Positions 35,025 through 47,946 of a DNA stretch of 64,000 bases are shown here, one piece after another (the first letter of the stretch is position 1; every line of letters begins with the position of its first letter). The position numbers and the translations under genes are program-made. Source of the stretch: Hymenolepis diminuta (taxonomy: Eukaryota; Platyhelminthes; Cestoda; Cyclophyllidea; Hymenolepididae); the NCBI GenBank assembly GCA_900708905.1, contig CAADRB010000050.1, positions 936,599 through 1,000,598 on the forward strand, read 5' to 3'. Below the pieces are notes generated by a model. It was not told where the DNA came from. It saw nothing but the letters and a program-made list of their open reading frames with translations, and made no database searches.

Positions 35025-38000
35025 ATGTGGAATTCACTTTATATTCCTGAAGATGTATTAAAATCGATAAGTGAGCTTAGATTTGATGAGCCCACACCAA
35101 TTCAACAGCAAGTTCTTCCTCTTGCCATTCGTGACCATTCAGATATCTTGGGTTCAGCGCCGACTGTAAGAAATATTGTACAGTTATCTGATTATTTCCT
35201 TCCATAGGGAAGCGGGAAAACTCTAGCTTTCGGTATTCCACTAATATGTCGTGTTATGGAAGCTAAGGCTAAATTTGGACGTGTTGCTGAGTTCGATTTA
35301 AATCATTCTCCAGAAGAAATGATGCCGTCTCCTAAATTATCGAGGAGAGCTAGAAGTTTGTTGTATTTTTTGTTTATTCGTCTGTCTTAGAGTTCGAAAG
35401 GCAAAATGAAATAGATTTAGATGCAACAACTATTAAAATTGAAAAGAAAAAAAGAAAAATTATGAATGAGTTGGCTTATATTGAGGAATTAGATCCTGAT
35501 ACAATGAGTGTCGTCAAAGTTCACGATCTTTCCAAGAAAAGTGTCGTTGCGCCCGCATCTAACGATCCAAACGGAAACCAAGGAATGCTAGATTCTTGTG
35601 TCCTTGGCTTAGTTATCCTTCCCACTCGTGAATTGGCTATCCAGGTAATTTTGCTACTTTTAAAATAATGTTTTCCGTCCAAATAGGTCACATCTCATTT
35701 GCGAGCCCTTGTTAAGCATATAACTTCTCCGTCAATTGCAATCGAAGCTATTGTTGGTGGAATTTCTTTGCAAAAACAGGATCGGATTCTCAAACAGCGT
35801 AAACCGGATATCGTTGTTGCCACACCTGGTCGACTCTGGGAGTTTATCCAAAGAGTGAGTCTACTTAAGTGGTTGTCAGTAGTTTCCCTACATTAAATGA
35901 CCCTTCTATTCTTTGTGTCTAGAAACACATACATTCATGTATATCCAATAATATCGTGTCGGGTGCTTGGTGACTGTTGATGGTCATCAGTTCGTACATA
36001 GAAATGAGAGAGAATTAGCACAGCTAGGTTTATTTTTCTTGGAGATCAAATTGGAGTGTTAGATATAGTTCCCCTTCATTTTAGTCTAATGACTTCATTT
36101 TTGAGGAATCATCTTCATTTTTGTTTTCTTATCCTCACTTTTTTTTATTAAATTTTTAATCTTTTTGCCGAGTTTTTATGCTTAGTTGATGTATCTTGTC
36201 TATCCCTTAGTGGGACGAAGTCCATTTATTTCTGTTTAAACTTGGAACATTTCATTCACCGTATGTGTGCCAATGAGTGTTAACTTTACTGTTGCCCTTG
36301 AAGCATCAAAAAAATTTCACAAGTTTTATTCGTATATACGTATATGGATAGGGGTAACAGCATATGAGTCTAGTGAAGTATGAATTGGTAGTGTGGGTGA
36401 TGAAGTCAGGACATCGTGAGCCTTGATTTATTTGAATTTGATGCCACTAAGTTGTTCATTTTCTCATAAAGGGAAGGGTTTACTTTGTGAGGCACCAATG
36501 TCCAAACTTAATGACTATGGTTCCTGGATTCATGAGTGAAACTATGTCTATGATATTCAGAACTCGTTGATTTTATTTCGTAGTTGATCATTTCACATTC
36601 ATTTAATTGCATCTTGTTATTGTCAAAAGGAAGTATATTGTCAATGTATCGGGTCGTTTCTATTAGACCTGCTTGTACTGTTCAGAACAAGTAAATCTAC
36701 ATTATTGCTTCAGAGAACTGCTCATTTAACTGTAACGCTATGTGCTGTAAACCAATTCCTTTTGAGGTAGAAATTTGAGTTCCAAGAACACAACTTTGAT
36801 CTGATTATTTTAGACCTGATTGTGACGTACGTAAGTATTTAGCAAGGTGCATTTTTTAAATAAGGCAAGTTAATATGAGGGGCATAGAGTTTATAAATTG
36901 AGGAAACGATAAATATATGGACTAATAAGTATAAATACGAAGGGGGAGGGGAAGCGGTCATTTTGTCAGAATGACCACAGTTTCAGCAAGAAACATAAAA
37001 AGGTGAGTATATCTCCTTGTTCAGCCAATGGTCACTCTTTTCCATAGTTTGCAGATTGGTCATTAGATGCAAGCAAGGCGTGTGACTGCTAGCTTAATCT
37101 GTGACAACGTGCTTGGTGGCTAACAAACTCATTGTGGTGCACATGGACCATGCTTAAGAGATTGTGATTGACATAAACAGGCACTCTCAACGAATGAATA
37201 GGTCAAGACATTTCAATCGGTTGAAAAGTTAGAAATTACTCTTTGACTTCTATCGTTGTATTTTATCAGGCTTGATGCAGCTAGAAATTCGGCACTGGAA
37301 GTCTTTTCTGATCACTGTTTAAGTAGCAGCGATCCCATTGGTAATGAAAGTGTCACTTCTTTCTTTTTTGTGAATATTTGCACTTCATTACTTTTGCTCG
37401 AATTCCTTTAAGGATGGGGGTTTAGATTTCTCGAGATGAATTTTACTCTGACTGTAAAATCGGGATTTTTTATAGCCTTTTTTGTTGCTTTGGACAATCC
37501 ATAGGCTTTAATTAACTTGTCCGCTGTAGTTACGCATTCTAGTTTAATATTATTTATGATATATATACGTGTTTTAAGCTGTACTCAGATTATCTATTCG
37601 GAAGATTTTCAGTAGTTTATTAATTCTCACTTGATTTCTTTCAGGAACACGAGCATTTAGTCTCAATGCCTCATACTCTCGTCGGTGTGGTATTTGATGA
37701 GGCCGATCGTTTGGTTGAATCCCAACACTTCGTTGAATTGGGATCCATTTTGAAGTTTCTCAGGGATAGACGTCCTGAGAGTATGAAACGTCAGACGTTT
37801 GTGTTCTCTGCAACACTCACATTCGTTCACAACGACGCCATGCTTCCAGGCTCTAATTCAAAGAAATTGATGAAGAAGCTAGCAAAGGGAAAGAAGATGG
37901 ATACTGGTTCAAAATTGGGTTAATCAACTTGCTTAAGTGATTTCTACTTATTACCTACAAGTAGTTAACTCAACCTCAATTATTTTTTTCCAGGTTTCTT

Positions 38001-41000
38001 GCGAGATATGTTGGGTCTATCAACCAAGGCGAAAGTTGTCGATCTCTCCTCATCTGAACCCATCAAAAAGCCAGAAAATTCAACTGGTGAACGACAACAA
38101 CAGTCTGAAGAAACACCAAAAGCGGGTATTCTCTTACCCTCAGGTCTCTCAGAATATCGTCTAATTTGTCAGGATCAGGTAGATAAAGATGCTCTTCTAG
38201 TATGGCTCCTATTGGGTGTGAGGCTGACCAATCCTGGAAGAGCATTGATTTTCATAAACAGCAAATCGGGTGCTCGTCGATTATCGGGTGTTCTGCGACA
38301 ATGTTCCGAAATATCCTCAAATTTGAGTCTGTTGCATGCAGATATGATGCAGAAACAACGTCTTAGGTCGTTGGAAAGGTTCCAAGGTAAAATTTTAAAA
38401 ATATCTATCAATTTACATGGTTAGTTGTACTAATGGATGGACAATTTTGCTCGCAGAGGGGCATGCTTAGCTTAATAAAACTTGTCTTATTAGTGTCCAT
38501 TTATGTAAGTCATCATGCTTTGTGCGTTATTTTTTTTTTAAGTATCACCTATAATCTCAGAATAAGTCCAATTCAGTTGAATTTTTTTTTACTAAGGATT
38601 GAGGATGGCGTTTGGAGCAGTATCGTTTAAGTTCGTCTTCTATTTTTTTAAAGCGTTGCTGATGTCATGCGTTCTAGTTCAGTAAATAATTGTGGAACCA
38701 GTGGTTTAGCGATCAATGGACACGACGACAAAGTTAGGTGTCACGGGTTCGATATGAATCGTATAGGTTAAAAGTAATCGAGGGATGATATAGGCAATTA
38801 CAGTTTATCATCAAACAGCGTCTAGTATGCTACTTCTCTGCCCAAGGTGAATGTTGGGACTTTTTTATCTTCGATGAGGATTCATATGCAATTAGGACCA
38901 TTATATTTCACGGTCGTTACTGAAATCCTTTAAAATTCAGGCTTTGCGATCTATTTTTTTACCATGATTGAATTGCTCTATTGAATTCTTTTTTTATTTC
39001 ACCTTATGCGCCATTATATTTGTGTTGGGTAGCTTGCAAATGTACTATTTAGCAATGCCAAAGGTGTCGTTTAATTGAAGCATCGTAAGGGTTTTTTCTA
39101 AAGTAATCCTTTATATTAGGTCTCCACATGGTGATTATGAAAAGTAAACTCTATTAGATGGGTTTTCTTGCTGTGAATACTGCTTTTACTTAATGTAATT
39201 GGAATTAAATTTGAAGATATCGGCCTTGACAAGTAATGATTTCTCTAAAGCTTTAGGTACCACCTGTGTCACTTTGCTCTTAAGACACCCTAGGATATTT
39301 AAAGCATTACTGTGGTGATTTCAATCTTTAAGTGGCTGAATGACTGCAAACATCATGTGATTAACATTATTCATTAATCTTACTAGGTACACAACGGGTA
39401 GATTCCATTGGTTACACTAATATTAAGTCGTCCGTGTATAATTGCGTTGGGTATCTGTCTTCATGGATGAACGCTTGCATTCATTTGTGTTTTCGTAATC
39501 GCGTAGCTCACAATTAATTTTAATTCGTTTGAAAGCAGTGAAGGATTCTCAGAAAATTTGTTATCTTTTTTCTCTTTGGGAAGTGTTAATAATTTGATTC
39601 GTTCTGACGAGAAATCATATTTATTTTTGTGTTTATTTGGGCTATTTTCAAGCATTTTATTTGGAAAATCTTGATTAACGATTTGCACTCGCTCTTTTCT
39701 CGGTTGTTCAGCTTTCACCTGTAAATTTATCGATGCAGATCCTTATGTTCTCATCGTATCTGTTTACTCTTTCTCTGTCCTGTTCTTTAATGTGCTCCTG
39801 CCCTTACACTTTATCTGTCTATCTATGTCAACTTTCAATTACTGTGTTTAATAAATCTAGCTTCACTCGTGACTCAATTTTCTGGATAATTACTGTGGTT
39901 GTTTGCTCTTGGCCGGTACAGGAGTAGTGATAGTATGTCTGAAATTGGAAAAATTTGTTAAGGCTTTGGCTCCATAGCTGCGGATTAGTTTTTTAATGTA
40001 AGCTAAGACTCGAGGCTGTTACCAATCAACTCAACCTAATGACTGATCCAATTGGCTTAACTAGATAAGTAAGTCTAGTTTTCATGACCTTTCTTTAGAA
40101 TTCAAGTCATACATTGGGTTGTTGCATTTTGGCCAAATCGATTTACATTGCTTATTTTAACGTCCATTTCGTCTTGATTTTGTAGCCAGCGAGAAGGCCG
40201 TTGTCTTAGCAACTGATGTTGCAGCAAGAGGTCTGGATTTCGCTTCGTGCATCGTGTCCTGGGTCATTCACTTTGATGTTCCTCGAACTGCCGAGATCTA
40301 CATTCATCGGTGCGGTCGAACAGCTCGTGCGAATCGTCTAGGTAGAAGTGTAGTGATGATTGCCCCTGGAGATATTGTACATTGGCGAAAATTGGCAAAG
40401 AATTTGCGACATTTACCCACGGGTAAGTGCTATTCGCACATTTCTCCATCAACCTCTCCTATTGAAATGATTATAAATAAACCGTTCTGTCCTTTTAGAT
40501 AAAGGAATCCCCGATTTGCCTGATCTCCAGCCTGGTCCCACCACAGGAGATCTAAATCACTTTAGATCAATAACTCAATTAATGCGTGAGATGGATGAAA
40601 TCCAACACTCGGCATCTAAGAAAGATGCTGATCGTGATTGGATCGTTCGAACTGCACGCGAAGCTGATTTGGATATCGATTCGGATCTGGAAATGTTGAG
40701 GTATATTAATTATGTCAAAGTTAGTGATATATAATAGAAGAAAGATTATCATCACTAGATAAACCTGTTCAATGATAATTTTATACTACTTGTGTTTCCA
40801 TTCAGCGACGGCGATGAGGGTGAACCTAAACGAAAGCGAGCTAAACAAACCGCTGCAAAATCTCTTAGTTCACTTAAGCAAGAGTTAGCTTCTGTATGTT
40901 TCCTCTTTTATCTTCATTTTAATCTGTTTTTTACGTCTTAATACTTTTATTTTTTTAGATGTTTCATTCCTGGGTAGAAGGTAAAAGTCGGAAGAAAATG

Positions 41001-41063
41001 AAACACCAGGAAATATTGTGTGGATTGAAAAAATGTTTCATATCTCAAGATTTTACAGCGTAG
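35025..41063 (+). CDS. DDX24: DEAD-box RNA helicase DDX24/Mak5, 10 exons
   Basis: Exons: 35025-35165, 35208-35355, 35391-35644, 35687-35854, 37645-37918, 37994-38386, 40186-40422, 40499-40700, 40806-40893, 40959-41063; 669 aa. All helicase motifs are present: Q motif FDEPTPIQ (20-27), Walker A APTGSGKT (45-52), PTRELAIQ (174-181), TPGR (227-230), DEAD (255-258), SAT (292-294), ALIFINS, ATDVAARGLD (468-477), HRCGRTAR (500-507). The Walker A box is cut by an intron between APT and GSGKT. The long insert between motifs I and Ia, the phrase KRQTFVFSATLTFVH, and LHADMMQKQRLRSLERF identify the DDX24/Mak5 subfamily rather than other DEAD-box proteins. These nucleolar enzymes act in large-subunit ribosome assembly. 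Human DDX24 is about 859 aa; the basic N-terminal extension is absent, because the first ATG lies just before the Q motif. Introns of 42, 35 and 42 nt cluster at the 5' end; two others are 1,790 and 1,799 nt. Confidence 0.9.
35855..37644 (+). other. DDX24 intron 4 (1.8 kb)
   Basis: Separates the TPGR exon from the DEAD exon. T-rich in the sense strand. I found no nested gene, SINE copy or RNA gene in it. Confidence 0.7.
38387..40185 (+). other. DDX24 intron 6 (1.8 kb)
   Basis: Separates the motif IV exon from the motif V/VI exon. Contains a tRNA-like SINE head at 38697-38765. Several open frames on both strands have no family resemblance. Confidence 0.7.
38697..38765 (+). mobile_element. tRNA-like SINE head in DDX24 intron 6
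   Basis: A-box-like AGTGGTTTAGCGATCAATGG and B-box-like GGGTTCGATATGAATC at tRNA-like spacing. The stems do not pair well, so this is a relic and not a tRNA gene. Confidence 0.4.
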
Positions 41064-41101
41064 ATATAAGATATCTTCCGATTCGTTATTCTCTGTATAG
41101 A

Positions 41102-41107
41102 AATAAA
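41102..41107 (+). promoter_or_regulatory. Poly(A) signal of DDX24
   Basis: AATAAA starts 39 nt after the DDX24 stop codon. A second one at 41358-41363 could serve a longer 3' UTR. Confidence 0.55.
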
Positions 41108-41363
41108 TTTTTACAGTAGATGATTCTATCATCGGTGTATACAGTTTGTTGCTTTGTGTAATATAGTTGTCAGATTACTTGTTCATTTTTTATCCATTAT
41201 ACCAGTCGGGAAAGTGGACGCAGAAATTAGATTTAGAAAATAGGAAAGGGAATTTAACCTATTCAGTTTGGGACCGTTTCCTGGTCATTGCATGGCTCAG
41301 ATTTGAATATATTTCTCCGAAGTGTAATCAGAAAATAGACGTTATGTAACTTAGTTAAATAAA

Positions 41364-43779
41364 GTTGAGAATTATATTCTCAGGTGTGGCGGTTAGTTTT
41401 TTTTATTATACAAGTTAAAGCAATTGAGTTGTATAATGGTCTCCCATTCCTCGGTTTGATCATCCAAGTCAAAGTCAGGTCCGATGAACTTCGAATATGA
41501 GTCAAGTGGCCATGTTGTTTATGCACTGTTAATATTATTTTCACCATTAATAAAGTTTACAGTGATCATTGGCCTCGAACAGTCAGTTCCGTGCATTATT
41601 CTATGCTCATAACTTAGCACATTATTAAGTGTCTTTAAATTCTAGAGATTTTGGAGAGTTAAATTGAATTTTCTTAATTGGATTCCTTTTGATTAAATAT
41701 TCCCCTAACCTTCTGATGTTTTTCTACTTGCCGCCTGTATTTTTCGTTGAAGACTAAGCAAATGTCTTCATATACACCCGTGTGGTTTAATATCACCAGC
41801 TAAAGCATTTTCTCATATATCCCAGAATGAAGAGACTATGTGATTCTGCTTGCATTATAATTTGGAGTGCATTTGTGGAATCTGTAGGAGATCTAGTAAT
41901 TATTAATGAAGCACAACTTGAAATGTAAATTTTATCTTTCTTTTGCTTGGCGTACTAAATATGACCATATGTTCTTCACTATAAGCAACTAATTTATGTT
42001 CTTATGACCTTGATTTTTACGACTGTTCTGTTCCCCTTTTTCATACGAATGTTTTCAATTTCTTTAAAAATGAGGTCTTATCAAATACACTATTTGTACA
42101 AGAGATATATAACCTTTAACTTAACGCAGTAGTCATGTAGCACAGTTGCGGTTGGGGTCCCTTTTTTCTTAATATTTCATTCCTTGACACTTTTGAGAGT
42201 ATTCATTTGGAGCTTAGCAGGGAGTGCAATTAGGCGAATAATTGTAGATGTTGCTTATCAAGAACGCAGATTTGCATCCATTCGCATTTCTTGAATCTCC
42301 CATTTCAAATGTTCCTGATTACGGGATGTCCGTATACAATAAATAACCGAATTTTGAAAATTCGATATTGGTACCACTTCCATCTTTAAAGTTAGAGTTG
42401 CAAGTTGCATCAGCCAGCGGGATTTTTTCTTAGAGTGATCAAGGGAGAAGAATGATACTAGCTTGCATGTTTTTTAAAACGCAGTAGAGTTCATCTAAGG
42501 TCAACTCTAACAAAAATAACTTGCAATTACTCAATAAAACTTTAACGTAGTCAGTGGCCAGATACTTGATGTATAATACTACATTTCTTTATACAGACTG
42601 ACTAGGTACTCCATGAATTCATTCTTTCTTAGATGTACCAATGGTAATATTGTACAAGATAAATTAAACATTACTGTTTTCGAGTAAATTTACTTATCAG
42701 CCAATTCCGTTGTGGAAACTTTGGAACATGTTTATAAATATTTCCCCTTATCTGATAATTAATCACCAATCCCATACTAAATTGTTTTCAAAATATGCGT
42801 GTATTTCATTAGCTGGTTTTGAGATTGGTTTCATATATACTAATAAAATCTTAAATTTTTTTAAAAAAGACGAGAGGTCCAAGGTAAATTGGAGTGAGAG
42901 GCACTTATGTGCAATCTTACGCAGCACAATGTTAGGTATAAATGACGATCAGGGAGGCATGTCAAGGGTGGTTTTCACCTCGAATATTTTAAGATATGGG
43001 AAAATTATGCCCATTTATGGTTTTGATGAAAAAAATAGAAATACAACTTTCTTCTGGTTATGATAGCTCTCACTATACTTTGTCCAGATGGCAAGGAAAA
43101 CAGAGAACATCTTTCACCCAAATTTCATTTTTTTAGGGAGAGATGGCTCTGAATTTATAAGTAGAAATGAGGAAGAGATTACTGCACCAACTAAGAATGG
43201 AAATGTGCATCGATATGAAAATATCAAGTCCTCCAATTAAATTCACTAAAAATCGACACTGAACACTACGAACATCGACTATCAGTGGAATCTATGGACG
43301 CATATACTCTAGTGAGAGATACAATGCTCCGTCCATTATCTTAGACATTGGAAAGTCAAACCCATTCAGTAAAACAGCTAATCTGATGGATTTGAATTTC
43401 AGGATTAAATACAACTCCTTTGGTTATATTGGTGATCTGATCTTTAATAGGCAATAAACTCTCATTATCCATTTTTAATAAGTTCCTTTTTTCTTATTCT
43501 CAAAAGATGTGTTCGTCTACTTCCCCGTCTTTTAACTTTGGTAAATTGGAGGTGGCTATTTAGTAACTCTGGAATGAAGAGTTAAGCTATCTCAGGTTTG
43601 GTGGTTTGTAGCGTCACTCAGTTGACATCATTGGAATTATTAATTACTGTTTTACTAATGACATTAAGTTATAATTTAACAGTAAAAATGAGCCAAATAT
43701 GGGCAACGTTTGCCCCAAATATTAGTACTCAAATTGTACACCCTTTTGCACACATGTACTAAGTTATTCACGTGCGTAA
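41364..43779. other. Intergenic, no gene recognised
   Basis: AT-rich sequence. A 117-codon plus-strand frame at 42710-43063 has low-complexity composition and no recognisable domain, so I treat it as chance. Confidence 0.4.
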
Positions 43780-44170
43780 GTTGGTTAGGTACTAAAGGAC
43801 GGATGGGAGAGAATAGGGTGTATCGATTTGCCAATACCACGCCTTCTACACGTGTTTCTCCTCAGCCAGCCAATAAGTGCTCAAGGTCAACACCGAGGAG
43901 AGAGAGAGAGAGAGATGAAGTCAATTTAACGAGTAAACGCGATAGCAACTTTTCTCCTGCCGTGGTTACTGGCTGGAGTTTCTCAAAATAGCCGCGAGCA
44001 CACGTTCATGATGGTTGCGTGGATGAGTGTGCTTGGCTGAATTCTCTGGCTGGCTAACTGTCCAAATGTCTGCCTTTTTGGGCTACGCGGGAAAGCCGTT
44101 ATCGCTCCACCCCCTCCCTCTCCCTTTACTGTGTAGTGGAAAGAGGAAGAGTGAGTTAAAAATAGACTCT
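43780..44170. promoter_or_regulatory. GC-richer island, possible promoter / 5' UTR
   Basis: About 400 bp clearly richer in G and C than the flanks. It has a (GA)n tract near 43903-43920, pyrimidine runs (CCACCCCCTCCCTCTCCC), a CACGTG-like E-box context and several CpG. Open frames on the plus strand in this block are compositional and match nothing. It lies upstream of the plus-strand membrane-protein exons ending at 49661, so it could be their promoter. This is inference from composition only. Confidence 0.3.
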
Positions 44171-47100
44171 CCTCTCTCTATAGTTAGGTGTGAAAATATG
44201 ATTAAAATCCGTATGCCATTTAGTGCGAAAATGGTAGAATTCTCATGAACGATGTAACTGAAATGATAAAAGATCAGCTCTTATATAAGAAACATTTCAT
44301 CGATAATGCAATGCTTTCTCATTTAATTGAATAATTTTTCAGACATGAGGAAGAATGCTTGTCTTTAAAGCCACTGCAAAGTACAAATTTTAGTTTCCAT
44401 CAAACATTCTTGAATATTTGTGACATAAAGTAAGCGATTACTATACAATCTTAAAATAATAATATGAAACGAATTTTTCCAGGCCTTAGTAACGGGAAAA
44501 TATCTAAATAAGGAGAACCGAAATCACGTCGAACAAGGCAAGAGGCGGGAGGGGAGTAAAGAAAAGTAGTTGCTGAAGTCATGCCATTGCGAATCTTACC
44601 ATATTTGATTTATGGAGGCATTGAAATGTCTATATCCTCATATTATTGGCCAACGTCCTAATGTTCAAAGTCACGAGTTAGATGATATCTACAATGCCAA
44701 ACGATTGCTGCCTGTTTGTTTTAACTCCATAGTTGGTCATGCCTACTCGATTTATTCGCATCTTAATAAGGCCAAGAGGAGTTATTTCAGACTAGCAACA
44801 ACTAAATAGTAAAGTTAGTAACATTTCTTTTGATACTACAATCAACTCTTGCCCGACTATAATTAACAAAATGCAATATGATATATTAAATTTGTCTTAA
44901 GAGTTCATTTTACTTCTGTAAGTAATCGGACGAATATAGATTTTCAATGTCGTAAGTGTGAATAATAAAACTGATGCTCTGGTTTAATTTAATTAAACGA
45001 GCGAATCTGTAGAGGGTGACTAGTCTACAAATCAAAATACATAGTTAGGCTCTTATCGATATAAAGGTGAAAAGCTAGATTGAATGGTCTATTAAAGGAA
45101 CCCATCGTATTGGTTTGAGAACACGGGAATGGCAGTAGAGCTACTCCAGTTTATTAACAAACTGTTTAAGGAATATTACAAGAACTTAAAAAGTAATGGC
45201 TCCAAAAGGGAGACTGATCGTTGAAAACTCACTATTGAATTTTTCAAATTGTTTAATACTTGGATTGAAGACGTTATATCGTAGATGTATAAGACTACTA
45301 GATAATTTATGGTACTCCTGGAGTTACATTTCCGGAGACTAGAAATGCTACCAAATTCCCATTGAATTTACAACTATATAAAGATTAAAGAACTTTCAAC
45401 GTAGCATGTCGTTATCATTCTAAATTTAACTTACATTAATTAAATAAGTACTTTGACCGTTCAGTGTACATGGGACTTAAGCAATTAAAAGATATCCTTT
45501 AAAAGGAGAAGTTTTCCATCAGAAATTGAAACCTTTTCAGAAGTATCATTTAATTCACTTCTGGAATTTAGAAGCTTTATATTAATCTTCTGCTTAATGT
45601 ACGAACATTTTCGTCATTTGGTAAAATTGTTACCCTGAAAGTATTCCACTGCGATGATTCTGAAACGCAGGATTTTGCAATGTGAAATTATAGCGCATAA
45701 ATTTACACCTTGTAGCGTCCATTTATTTCGTTTAATGAAATAAATACTAATTATCCGAATTACCGATGTAAAAGGAAGAAGAACGATGATATTCCGAGGT
45801 TCGTTACTTCGGAACTGACACTATCTTCTCTGTATTAATTCCAAGTACATTAATGAGGAATATTTCCGAACACTCGACATAGGGGGAGAAAATATTACTT
45901 GGAGTCTTTGTGACGAGAAACTTGTATTCTTGTTCATGATATTTAGTGCTTCCAATCTGATTGTTAAATTGACATGACTGGTTTTGCAACTTAAATTTAA
46001 CTCATTCTTCCAAAGATTGAGGAACAAAATGTTCTTACGTGATCGTAAGATAGCAGAGCCGAGATAAGTGGTCTATTATTATCGTTCTCTCTTCCATTAG
46101 GTGTCTCAATAACTGGTTTTGACTAAATGCTTAAATATAATATTCACTCACCTATCTTATATTTACATAATACCCGAAATCTGAAAATATATTAAAATAA
46201 ATATGAAGAAAAAACTGAAAGGTAACCACAATGTCAATTAATTTATCCTTTCATTGTGAGTGGCAACCTGCTAATTCGTAAAAGGATCAGAATTTGACTA
46301 AAAAAATATATTTATGATTTAGGAAATATTTTTTTTTCTATGATATACAAATCTAATGTAAAATAATTATTTTGCAAAAATTAATACTTTTTCAATTGTG
46401 ATTTTTTGTCACTGAATCATTAAGTGAAGTTTCAATTCACGTTCAGTTTAGTTCAAAAACGCAGATATTCTTCATTTGTGTTTCCATTTTCAAGCCAACG
46501 GAGTGAGTCATCGCAATGCAGGGTTTCCAAAATTTGTGCAATGGTCAAAGGGTTGTTTTGCTGGCCAAAACAGGGAGCATCTCTCCGTTTCAGTTTCAAT
46601 TTGTGCGTTGTATTTTTGCAAAAAATTCTTCAGCTGGAGTGGTCAATGAAACAAATTTATGAAAGTTTTGATATTAAGTTTGTTTCTATATTTGTAAGGA
46701 AAAATTGTTGGATATTATGAAGGAAAAGGCAAATTTAATGTAAAGTGAAACTGCATTTTTCGACCCACTGGTTTTCACAAAACATCCAGTCCCAGGAAGG
46801 TAATGCATGTATAAGGAAAGGTAATCTCTCAAGAAACCTAAGTGGGAATGAGAAGAGGGTTAGTAGAAAATCACTTTTAAAATTGCTGATCACAGTTGCC
46901 ATTTTAGGTTATCTCTCAATTAACGCCGTTAAACAACAAACTCCTAATATTGTGGACATGAATTTAGAATGAAAATTGTCCATCCGAATATTAGAAGACT
47001 ATACGGAAAATTAACATCTATTTCGAAAATTTACCAATCTATTATGCTATAACGTAACAAACTAAAAGTTCTGGTAGTAATCTCGTAGAGCCAACAATCT

Positions 47101-47660
47101 AGAAAACTCGGTAATGCAGCAACTTAACACAGAAGCTAATAACCCACAGCAGATCACAAGACACGTTGTAGTCAACACGAGTGTATTAACGAAACTCACT
47201 CTCATTCGGTATGGGCTTAGACAAATAGATAAAATTATCAAGTGTCTTTTAACAGTGGGGAAATAATTTATTCATGTAAGAAATATTGGGAGCGAGGGAA
47301 AATAATTATCATTTCTTCTAACATATTACAACTCGAACTGAAATATGGCTAGATTATTAAGGCTCTGACTTTGTTTTCTACTTTTACTCGACCCCCACCC
47401 CTTGTTTAAATGTTTTTGCATAAATACTAATCGTATAAGCCTGTAATGAGTAAAAATAGTCATTATATCAAAAAAAAGAATGGTTAAAGTATGGCTCTGG
47501 TATATATATGTATTTATATATATCCTAGCGTCTTTAAAGCAGGATAAGTCTGCATATGACAAACGTATGAAAAACGCAAGTGCGGTTCAGTGTTACTCCT
47601 TAAGGCGTATTGTATTTGTTTATTATTTCGTACATATTAAAGGGTAATCTGCTCTTCTCT
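44171..47660. other. No confident gene; possibly introns of the gene ending at 49661
   Basis: AT-rich. One exon-like block near 46633-46696 (acceptor ATTCTTCAG, donor ATATTT|GTAAGG) reads LEWSMKQIYESFDIKF on the plus strand, but it cannot be joined to anything. A B-box-like SINE trace lies near 44668. Confidence 0.3.
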
Positions 47661-47946
47661 GTAGAATACCGTAACTGACTCTTAGATTCTCTAAGACACT
47701 GCACTAGTTACAAATACGACCCGACAACGCCACAACACAAAACGACCCAAACCACTACATCAACACAAGATGCACCTTTTCGTATCTATAGGTCAATTTA
47801 TATTATTCGCCATTTACAACCTTTTATTCGTTCGATTAAAAGGGAATTAAAAGAATCAAGAATCAAAAGGTGAAAGATAAGAAACCTTACATATAAGATT
47901 TACTTCGGGAAAAATATTATTTTCTTATATATAGCAACATTCATGT
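47661..47946 (+). repeat. Interspersed repeat family B, copy 2
   Basis: Aligns along its whole length with 31241-31510 in the same orientation (blocks GACTCTTAGAT, ATTCGCCATTTACAAC, AAGGTGAAAGATAAGAAAC, GGGAAAAATATTATTTTCTT) with moderate divergence. The sequence before it does not match family A, so this copy is truncated at its left end. Confidence 0.65.

Noticed and set aside
42710..43063. 117-codon plus-strand ORF
   Set aside because: No domain and no supporting splice or poly(A) features. Its length is not exceptional for an open frame somewhere in 64 kb of AT-rich DNA read in six frames.
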